Below, piece by piece: positions 55,973-64,000 of a stretch of DNA of 64,000 nucleotides. The DNA is from Daedaleopsis sinensis. Lineage: Eukaryota; Basidiomycota; Agaricomycetes; Polyporales; Polyporaceae. Below the pieces are notes generated by a model, which had not been told where the DNA came from, did no database searches, and worked only from the letters and a program-made list of their open reading frames with translations. Made by a program: the position numbers and the translations under genes. Within the stretch, counting starts at the first letter, position 1. Every line of letters starts with the position of its first letter. The stretch covers positions 3,286,001 to 3,350,000 of the forward strand of contig CM066303.1 in assembly GCA_033807695.1 (NCBI GenBank), in the 5' to 3' direction.

Positions 55973-56739
55973 CAAGGCCATGCTTAGCATATTCCTTGCG
56001 ATGGTTACGACACCATGTGAGTACTCTCTGCTAAGGGATCAGCGTCCCCATCGCAATATATATGCTTTAGGGGACGTACCTCTTTGACCGTGCCGAAATT
56101 ATCCCCTTTCCAGTCGAAGAGGGGATAGATCTCCTTCGCGATGCTGTGGGCCTTCTCTGTCGCTTTTGTACCTTCGAGGACGTAGAATTCGTGGTAGCGC
56201 TCCTTCATGGCGGCTACATGGGGGGCATAGTGAGCGCCGTTCCAGTCTATGCGAGGCTTGCGGGATTTGGTCGTTGGCCCGGATTCAACGTCGACGGCGT
56301 TGGGCTCGAGGATTTCAATGCTCTTCTGCTTGCTCGGCCCGCGACCCTTCCTACCCTTCTTGGCCGGGCCAGACGACGTTTGAGATTTGTGGTTGTTCTT
56401 GCCTTTGCTAGATGACGACGGTGCGCCACTGTCGTCTCGAGACTTCCCTTTCTTGTCGGATGCCTGGCCGCCAGTGGCACGAGCGGGGACGTCATGGTTC
56501 GACACGGCGGGAGCAGGGGAGTCGTCTTCTGGTTCGGAGCAGATAGATGAGTTGTCGTCCGTCTCGTAGTCGGAGTCGCTTGCGTGATCCGCAGGTTGAG
56601 GGGCTCTCGATCGCTGGACAACAAGCTTGCCGGAGGGTTTGCGGGGTGGAGGTGACAATGTCTCAGCGCGTGTGGAGGTAGGAGACATGTCCTTCGGATG
56701 TACACGATACTGGCCAGAGCCGTCGTGCGAGCTGCTCAT
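55960..56739 (-). pseudogene. Gene B, 5' part (upstream of LINE insertion)
   Basis: Exon 1, 56739-56080, starts at ATG (SSSHDGSGQYRVH). It encodes an acidic, Ser/Pro-rich disordered region, a Lys/Arg patch (AKKGRKGRGPSKQK), RIDWNGAHYAPHVAAMKERY and LFDWKGDNFGTVKE. A 49-nt intron leads to exon 2 from 56030, whose VLTWCRNHRKEYAKHG corresponds to the SWFRNH motif of gene C. Exon 2 is cut by the LINE at 55960. With the LINE and one 13-bp duplicate set aside, exon 2 spans 326 nt and its phase matches exon 3, so the pre-insertion gene would have encoded about 905 residues. Upstream in-frame ATGs exist; this start was chosen because the sequence before it is less protein-like. Confidence 0.7.
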
Positions 56740-56969
56740 GGTGGATCGGACGAGAGTGCGTAGCCGTTGTGCGTAGCTGAACAAGAGACAAAACCAGAAG
56801 CGGGGAGTGTGGCCCACCCGCTTTGGCCAACACCTGCAGCACGCGGTCACATGATCATTATGCCGCGCCACCCACGACTCATCTGAGGCATTAGACTTAC
56901 CGCTGACTTTCCGACGCGATGAAAGGTACACAGGCATAGCAGAAAGTACAGATCGGTTCATTCTACACG

Positions 56970-58154
56970 CTATTCATCGTCAAGCTCGCAGTAAACGTCC
57001 ACATCTGACATCGCCCGTCCCTTCCCTTTACCTACGACAGACGTGTCCTTGCTCTCCTCGTAGTCAACCTTCTGCTTCTTCCTGGACGAAGAAGGCGTCC
57101 AGCCAGTGCGCTTGATGCCAAGCACCGCAGTCGACGCCTCCTCCACGAAGTTCACATGAGTACCTGCCCCCGACGCGCTTCCTTCGCCGGCCGCTGTGCT
57201 CTCGACCACATCATCGACCGACGAGGGAACAGCCGTACCCGCGACTTCACCGTCGTCAGAACCGCCGCCCTTACGGACTACTGCTCCGGTAGCGAAGATG
57301 GGATCAGTGGTGATGGTGATATAGTACCCGGAGGCGGGCGTTACGACCACACTCTTGCGCTTGTACACGACACCTTCGTCGAGCATCAACGGTAGCATGC
57401 GGGAAGGTTTGGCGGGAACCCAGGTGGAATGGATGCGACTCCAGCGGACCAATTCGTTCGTCGTGCTGTATGGGGTCACTTGGTATAGGGCTTTCATGAT
57501 GGTGTTCTGCTTGAACAGGAACCAGACGGTGTTGCGCCTGAAGCACCCTCGCCCTTCGACATAGATCGGTGGTTCGCCGTCCTTAAACGGCATGTTAGCA
57601 CACATTCCACGTAGTCTGAAACCACACATAGCCTACGTTCATGTAGATCCACACCCGCACTGACTGGGCTATGCCCAGTGTCGGCCCGGCAGCATCGAGT
57701 GGGTCGGCCTGCCCGGGAGTCGGCCCCGGGAAATTGGCGAGGATATCACAAAATCGTTCATGTCGTTCAAAGATATTGAGAGCTTTCAGCGCGATCGCTA
57801 CCAGCCAGATATCGTCTTTGTAAGGGGGTGGGGTGAGTTGAGATATCTCTTGAAGACAGAGCATCAGATCGCGGGGGTGCATCTGTAACGCCGTTGGTGT
57901 CCCATTCCACACGCATTCGTCTTCTTTGGAGCACTGCTAATCGTCAGCATGGTAGGTACATGTGTGTGGTCATTCACACTCACCTGTTCGATCACTGCGC
58001 CTACGTTCATTCGGGTGGAACGATCTTCCCCGTAGTTGATGACGATGCGGTGCTTGCCTTCGACCAGACAGACCCTCAACTTATCGTGGATGGCAGAGAT
58101 CCGGGGTCGAAACTCTGTCACTAGTTTGAAGACGCGTTCGTCGATGATAAACAT
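56970..58154 (-). CDS. Gene E: hypothetical protein, paralogue of gene F
   Basis: Three exons (58154-57984, 57936-57637, 57581-56970), phase-consistent, about 360 residues. Start ATG FIIDERVFKLVTEF. The first exon ends NVGAVIEQ and the second opens QCSKEDECVW, a short Cys pair at the splice junction. It continues MHPRDLMLCLQEISQL, then a helical section. The third exon holds a beta-rich part (PIYVEGRGCFRRNTVWFLF, then IHSTWVPAKPSRMLPLMLDE and GVVYKRKSVVVTP) and an acidic tail with a KRTGWTPSSSRKKQK nuclear-localisation-like patch. The last intron (57582-57636) has a CTAAC branch site. Same layout and junction as gene F, 268 bp away on the same strand. No known family; small nuclear protein inferred. 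Confidence 0.65.
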
Positions 58155-58421
58155 AGCGACAATGGATGGTGCAGTATGTAGCAAAGAGGGGCGAGGGTGC
58201 GTCTGGGAGGGTGCGACGGTTTGGGAGGGACAGACAGTTGGCTGGGTTAAATAGCCCGTCGAGAGGGTCGTGCGGGCCACTCGCACAAAGCTAGCGTATT
58301 CAAAGCCACCGTCCAAACCCCTGGTTATGAGCACGTGAGGATTGTGCTAATGCCTAGCCAGTCTGATACACTCTATTATGGTACAGCATGCACTATCAAG
58401 CTACGAATCGTTATCGTCTGC

Positions 58422-59665
58422 CTAGTACTCGTCGTCGGACAACTCGATCACTTCCACCTCCTTGCCCTTGGCCTTGTCCCCCGCGCTCAGTACACCGACG
58501 CCTTGGTCCGCTGTGGCCCTGCGCTTGCCAGCGCGAGTCAGGCTGTCGCGTTGGATACCCCGTTTGGTGCGAGGCTGAGAGGGCCCCGGGCAAGGAGACG
58601 AGCTTGGAGGCGGTGTGGCGTCGCGCTCCGGGCCGTCGTCCACAGCAACGATGGGTGGCTCTGCTGGTCGCCTCGCGTCCGGTAGTGTAGCCCACTTGTA
58701 GAAGTCGAAACCCTGTAGTTGGGTCACAGTGACCTGCTTGAAGACGCGTCCTTCGCCTGGGCGTAGCAGCAGGGTATCCGCAGATTTTGGAGCAGGAACC
58801 CACGCTCTATGCACTGGATCCCACATATCGAATCGAAGACATAGACGTTGTCCCTTGCGGACCCCGAAGTGGATGTCGACGACGTCACGTAACTTCTGGT
58901 CGTACCAGGCCACGCGGCGCTGTCCGTCGGCCTCTAAGATGCACTCGACGTCGGCGTGCTGGGGGGGGGAATAGTCTCGTTTGTAAATGTAGAAGGTGAC
59001 AGTCGTCCTCGGGTTAGGCTTGCGACCGAGGGTCTTGGGATAGGGAGAGGCTAGGGGCACGCGCGAAGTGGCGCGGCGTCGTGGGGTAGTGGGCAGTGCG
59101 CGGCGAGGAGTGGAGGGTGTGCGAGGGATCATTACCATGGTAGTATCGGCACGCAACTGAGCCAGGTAGGCTTGGCACTCTTGACGACAGAATTCTCGGA
59201 ACTGCGTGGCATTGTAGCATGCTGGTAGGTCTTCGAGTTCTAGCAACTCCTGGAGGCACAAGTACCGCTGCCAAGGATCTATCTGAACGTCTGCCTCCCG
59301 TCCGTGTCGCTCGCACTCCGGGCGGCACTGAGAACGAGGTTAGCGCGACAAATCTTACGGATAGTTGGGACCCAACTGACCCACTCGAATATCACCAGCA
59401 GGTTATAGATCGAGGTCGCTCCGTAGCTCGCCTGGACCCCATGCTGCTTCCCGGGGTACACCTTGCAAGGGTGGCGAGCTGCGCGCCGTGCTTGCTGTGA
59501 GGGCAGATATTTCTCGCAGATTTCGCCAACCACAGTGGCGGGAGGCATGGTGGTAGTGGAAGAGGGTTGAATGAGAGTCGTAACCAGAGTCTCGGCGCGA
59601 TACAGCTTAGTGAAGACCGGCATAAAAACAACACCCGAGTCGGCCACAGCGTCTTGATCAAGCAT
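58422..59665 (-). CDS. Gene F: hypothetical protein, paralogue of gene E
   Basis: Two exons (59665-59381, 59327-58422) with a 53-nt intron carrying a CTAAC branch site; about 396 residues. Exon 1 (LDQDAVADSGVVFMPVFTKL, ending SIYNLLVIFEW) and exon 2 (CRPECERHGREADVQ, then DPWQRYLCLQELLEL) align in order with gene E, including the Cys pair at the exon junction. The beta-rich part reads VTFYIYKRDYSPP, HRAWVPAPKSADTLLLRPGE and GRVFKQVTVTQLQG, against HSTWVPAKPSRMLPLMLDEG in gene E. The Arg/Thr/Pro-rich linker and acidic VEVIELSDDEY end look disordered. A tandem duplication followed by strong divergence is the simplest reading. Function unknown. Confidence 0.65.
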
Positions 59666-61018
59666 TATACACAAAGCCAGGACCCCGTGTCCACAAGCGC
59701 TAAACGTGCTCGGGGACTCATAGTCGAACGAGCACGATTTTGACCAACCAGGTCATCAGGGCAAGCGGGATGGGGTCATATATCTTTGATAACCTGCGAA
59801 TAGAGTGTTCATGATGAAGACGCGAACAGGAGGTGACCCCGAGCACACATTCTTACCTTGGTTTCCAACGACGCGGCGCGCCATGGTCTCTAAGTACCCG
59901 CTTGTCCAGTCTTCTGTCACAGATATGCCCCAAACTTAGAGATACAAAGAAATACTCATGAAGAACACATACCGTGCTTTTTGGCGAAAGGCGATGGTAT
60001 GACCTGGACCCCCGGCGTGATGCAGGACGGCGGACGAGATTGAAGGCGACGGGACTGACCTAGTAGGATTCTCGCGAGATCGCTCGCCAAATGGTCTCTC
60101 GTAGCTCCCGACATCTCTTTTCCCTTCCCTGTTCTCGTTGCGCGTACATGTAGAGGCCGCATCGTTGGAGGAGGAAGGGACGTTCGTTGTTGACCTTGGC
60201 AAACTTGATAGGCGCCGTGGAATGCCAAAGAACTGCCGACACAGACTAGACACAGGAGCCCCAGACGAGTGTGTTACCCATGAGCCAGAGCGTGTCGACC
60301 TTTGTTCAAGTTGAGACAAATGAGAGGACGGGGGTGGAGACGTCGACGCCGCGGTGAACGTTTGAAAACGCCGGTCGAGCGCTCTCATTCGCACGGCCTA
60401 GCGCAGGCTGGCGCCGTCCACCGTGTGCTCCTCATTCCGTGACCAGTCACCAAGTCCGAAATCAGCTCGGACAGTGTCCCACCTAAGCTCCCAACCAACT
60501 CTACTCGTCAGTGACTTATCTGCTCACTAGCGTCCTGGATTCCTGATAGTCAGCTAGGGCTGTGGAAGAGCGCGAGCAGTCCCACTCATCAAGGACGTAC
60601 AAGTGGTGGGACGATGTCAGCCATTTGCAACTATACAGAGACAGCCAGATTTCACTGACTCTATCCACCAGAAGCGTCGTCAGGCCGCATCAAACATCAC
60701 ACTTGCAGGTGTCACCATCAGCAACACGGGTGCCCTAGAGGTCTTTCGAGGGTCAGTGATAGCCGTTCCTTACTGACGAGCATACCAAACTGACAGCAAT
60801 TCTATCATGACACACATACAACTGTGGCCTATCCTCGGTAGTTGGTGGAACCCTGTTCTATACAGGCTGACGTTGCTCGAGATCGACTTTGAGTCCCCTC
60901 GAGTTGTTCGGCTATATCCTATCGGATATATTGCCTAGTCATCTGCGACTTGCTTCAACACTGCGTTACTGCCTGCCACCTGGTCTATCTCAAGATACCT
61001 GTGACCACCGCGAACGCT
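59666..61018. other. Unassigned stretch with a possible minus-strand gene remnant
   Basis: At 60240-60070 a minus-strand frame reads FAKVNNERPFLLQRCGLYMY, then RCRELRETIWRAISRE, ending at a splice-donor-like site. It could be an exon of a lost gene, but nothing joins it. From 60860 to 61010 plus-strand frames (TLLEIDFESPRVVRLYP, then in another frame VICDLLQHCVTACHLVYL) look like a decayed leucine-rich N-terminus of the following gene, separated by a frame change. Confidence 0.35.
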
Positions 61019-63055
61019 ATGGCAGGGATCACCCGGCACACTACCCGTTGGAAGTCACCCCCTCTACCAAATCAGCTCGAAGGTATGACCTCTCCCAGTG
61101 AACGAGATTTAGGTAGCTGACGTGACATAGACACATTTCAATGGACGGATGCACTTGTAGCTGCACATACATCGGATAGCAAATATGTGATCACGTCACC
61201 CAACATGACCTTTGTCCCCGAGGCGTTCGTCGGTCTCATTCAAGTCTTCCTGTGTAAGGACGGGCGATACGGGCCATATGATCCCACGCAGTGGCCCCAG
61301 ATCCATACTCCGGGGTTCGAGTATCTGTGCTGTGTGCGACGACGAATGACTGATGAACCGCTGTACTTCCCGGTCTGGAGAACACCCGACAAGCTCCTCG
61401 ATTTTGATCCCATCCAGGGATGTTCTTTCCGCAACCTCGGGCTCATCTCGCGATCGTGGGTCCGCGATTTGAACAACCTCGTGGACGCTTTGCTGCAAGA
61501 ATCAGAGGAATTCATCCGCTCGGTCGACAGGACTGCCGAGGAACACCTTCGGACACTCATGCTTAGCATGCGCCAGGCGCGGTACCGACTTCTCCACTTT
61601 CCCTCGACGTTCCGGGACATGCTATTGCAGCTACGTGCAACCCAGCGCTTTTGGCTCCTAACCCGCGCATACCTGGACTATGTATGCCAGACATCCTCGG
61701 AACCACACCCTGCTCTGCCGACTGTGAGTCATCATTTCATGGGCGCTTTCACCACGGATCCACACGTCGTCGAAACATTGTCTTCGGCCAGAATTCCGGT
61801 ATGGCACATCCGTCCTGATGGCTCAATCCTTGAGGATACCAAGATATCTTCTGTCGTTCTGCCCACAAAACCCAACGATATTGTCACGGAGCCCTGGTGT
61901 TCAAACGGAACTCCCTTGTTCTCGGGCCTGGTAGGCGCCGAACATCTACGGGTAGTGTTTCGACGTGCTATGATGTATACCGATTTCTCTCGAGCGCCTT
62001 TGCTTGTTCGGTATCACTGCGAAACATACAATTGCAAGTCATCCCAGGATACGTCTGGTACCGGGCCGACCCGACAACCGAAAATGCATCGCAGACGCGA
62101 CAATGGTGAAATTAACCCATTCTGACTATCCTTGACATATCTGACACTTCCTACAGCTCGTCGCACACATCCCAGTCATACTCGGGGGCGCGACAAGGCT
62201 TTGGATATCGAGCACTCTTGGATGCCAAGGGCCATTCCAGTTTGGAAGGACGCCTTGCAATCCTTGGACCGGGCGCGTCCTGCGGCGCGTGGCGCCGCTT
62301 TGTGGGGGTATTGGATCCCGGAACCTGCGCTTTTACTAGGGCCGCAGAAGATCGACCGCACAGTTCGTTATCTACGCAACTGGCTGCGAGTCCGGCCTGC
62401 GTGGCTGTATTTGCTGTCACAACCCGATACTCCGGCGACCAGAGTCGACCCGCAATGGTGGCGAGACTTCTTGAATGGCGACCTTCAGGACGGCAACGCA
62501 CAGGCTGACTCTCGTCGCTCGAAACGTCTCGAACGAGTGCGCGAGGTGTTTGGGCTCGTGTTCGACATGCAAGACTATGTCGAGGACTTGGGGGCACCGA
62601 TCAGATGGTTCGACAGGCAGGTGCGGGAAAACCTAGACGACATTGCCCGGTTGGTCATCTGGGAAGTATTCGAGCTCGGCTTCCGCTACGAGCTACTGTC
62701 CCTTGACAGGATCCTCGTACCGTCATGCACGGAGACCATGCGCGAGGATCTGCTTGCAAGGGTTTTCCCTCACGAGGACCTCGTTTGTCTCCACACATTG
62801 CCGACATACAGTCGAGGACTAGGAGCCGACCTGTTTGAAGCGCGCATTCCTTACCTCGAGAGCTTCCGTCAAGTCCTCATTCGATGGCCCTTATGTCCTA
62901 ACCAGATCCGCTCATCCATGCCGCTCGCGCTGGCCACGCCCCGTCATGCCGGCAAAGATATGGAGGCCGCAATGATCAAGTTCTATACTCAGACTTTCCT
63001 CGACTACTCTGGCAGAGTTCCCATCACCCCCCACGCATTCCCCGCACAGTCGTAA
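61019..63055 (+). CDS. Hypothetical protein, three exons, N-terminus uncertain
   Basis: Exons 61019-61082, 61131-62105 and 62157-63055, phase-consistent, about 645 residues. The second exon (FQWTDALVAAHTSDSKYVIT, then FVPEAFVGLIQVF) ends in a basic stretch; the third holds IPVWKDALQSLDRARPAARG, WLRVRPAWLYLLSQPDTP, WWRDFLNGD, VFDMQDYVEDLGAP, WEVFELGFRYELLSLDRIL, SRGLGADLFEARIPYLESF and RQVLIRWPLCP. I recognise the GLGA...RIPYLxxFRxxLxRWP ending as common to a large family of mushroom proteins, often with leucine-rich N-termini, but no function is assigned. The ATG at 61019 is the first in frame; leucine-rich sequence upstream in shifted frames suggests the true N-terminus is decayed or unmodelled. 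Confidence 0.6.
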
Positions 63056-63400
63056 CTTTGCCGCTCTAGTGAGGTCCCGCGCACGAATCATCTAGCCTCC
63101 AATGCCATTGTGCCCCTCGATGTTACCGCGCTCTCGTTGTGCGATGACAAGTCGGGAAGCGCGATCTGGGACCCGTTGTCTCGGCATTCTTCCTGTATCT
63201 GTAGCAGTGTATCAATCAACGCAACGCTATAACGCCTTGTTAGGATTTGACGAGTGCGTGAGCCGGCCACAGTCAAAGCGCGGTATGTGGCTCACCGTCC
63301 GCTTTGTTATTGACCCTCCTGCCTCAGACATTCAAAATGCGGAACCACGAGTCCCTCAGCTCCTCCAATCCTCGTCTCCCCCCATTCCATCCAATTCACT
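63056..63400. promoter_or_regulatory. Presumed promoter region of KDZ copy 4
   Basis: 345 bp between the stop of the previous gene and the ATG of KDZ copy 4. The left terminus of that element may lie here, but no inverted repeat could be matched to any other KDZ copy. No TATA box stands out. Confidence 0.3.
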
Positions 63401-64000
63401 ATGGCCTTCAAGGCAAAATACAAGCGCAAACCACCTGGCGACGCACATCGTGCCTCACCTTCACGTTCACGCATTCACCTTCCACGGACCGGACTCGATA
63501 CCGCCTACATCCGCCAGGCGGGTCGATTGGTAGTAGGAGAACAGACCTATGAGTACGAGAAGTATGAGGAGACGGCGGAACCACCACACAAACGCGCGCG
63601 CCAGTCTTCACCAGCCGACGCGCACACCACCGCCGGTGCAAGCGCCAACGTGAAGATGCCGCAGGATCCCCCCACTCAGTCCAACGACGACAGCGAGTGG
63701 ATGGACATCGATATTGAGGTCACCAATTCGAAGGGAGAGGCTCGCAAAGTTAGACAGGAGCGCGCGAAAGCTGCCAGAGTGAGTTACGTCGTTTGATTGG
63801 TTTGAGCTGTGTTAACCTTCCGTACCCCCGTGCCTCTAGAAACAGATATCCGACAAGATGAACGAATGGCGCGAGCATTTTGACGAGATCGGCGCCATAC
63901 TCCTCTCATGGGAAGCTCCTCCTCTGCCTATCAGCCAGTGTTCCTGTGGTAGCAAGCAAGACGCACTCTATCGGTGCACTGAGTGCCACGAGAGCGATAT
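63401..64000 (+). CDS. KDZ transposase copy 4, N-terminal part (runs off window)
   Basis: Exon 1 (63401-63778) begins AFKAKYKRKPPGDAHRASP and carries a KRARQ basic patch and an acidic DSEWMDIDIEV stretch. After a 61-nt intron, exon 2 (63840 onward) reads KQISDKMNEWREHFDEI, then the start of a CxC2 cluster: CSCGSKQDALYRCTECHES. Compared with copy 3 (CRCGGDALARYRCDDC), the cysteine spacing and the position of the first intron before the cluster agree. The catalytic core lies outside the window. It is transcribed away from copy 3, on the opposite strand, and the visible part has no lesion. Confidence 0.82.

Overview
The window reads as nuclear DNA of a mushroom-type fungus (Basidiomycota, most likely Agaricomycetes). 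Support: genes cut by many introns of 35-70 nt with GT...AG ends and CTAAC/CTGAC-like branch sites; KDZ (Kyakuja-Dileera-Zisupton) transposases with CxC2-type cysteine clusters; a DUF6535 membrane protein; a Tad-like LINE; and a Tet-like 2OG-Fe(II) oxygenase fragment. It is a transposon-dense accessory region with no recognisable housekeeping gene, rRNA, tRNA or CRISPR.

Left part (1-8.8 kb): the 3' two thirds of a KDZ transposase that looks open (3-3228, +), an array of same-strand TACAA motifs (3335-4470) carrying a 95-bp MITE with a perfect 9-bp target duplication, a 5'-truncated second KDZ copy (4479-7133, +), and an unrecognised gene (7674-8747, +). Middle-left (8.8-30.6 kb): mostly gene-poor and degenerate. 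It holds a small five-exon gene with a HicA-like fold (12463-13013), a complete six-exon DUF6535 gene (20604-23136), several inverted-repeat elements (19835-20084, 27006-27193, 27249-28143), hairpins, and a 44-bp minisatellite (29385-30050).

Right part (30.6-64 kb): dense, and almost entirely minus-strand from 59.7 down to 30.6 kb. It has a full-length ten-exon KDZ transposase (30673-34365), an unrecognised gene (35648-36270), a gene ending in an RNase H1 N-terminal-like domain (36895-38328), three related KDZ-neighbourhood genes A (39924-43297), B (47404-56739) and C (38653-39291, + and truncated), a gene with two basic bZIP-like motifs (44600-45716), a 5'-truncated Tet/JBP-like dioxygenase (46300-47007), and a tandem paralogue pair E/F (56970-58154, 58422-59665). 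Gene B is split by an apparently intact 6.4-kb LINE (49576-55959) with a perfect 13-bp target-site duplication; removing the LINE and one duplicate leaves gene B's frame open across all five exons. The window closes with another unrecognised two-part gene (61019-63055, +) and the start of a fourth KDZ transposase (63401 to the edge, +).

Together: KDZ copies 3 (-) and 4 (+) point outward and bracket about 29 kb of largely co-oriented accessory genes, including a DNA-modification-type oxygenase. Fungal TET/JBP genes are known to associate with KDZ transposons. Whether this block moves as one unit is a hypothesis. Gene models were built by hand from splice signals and reading phase, with no similarity search.
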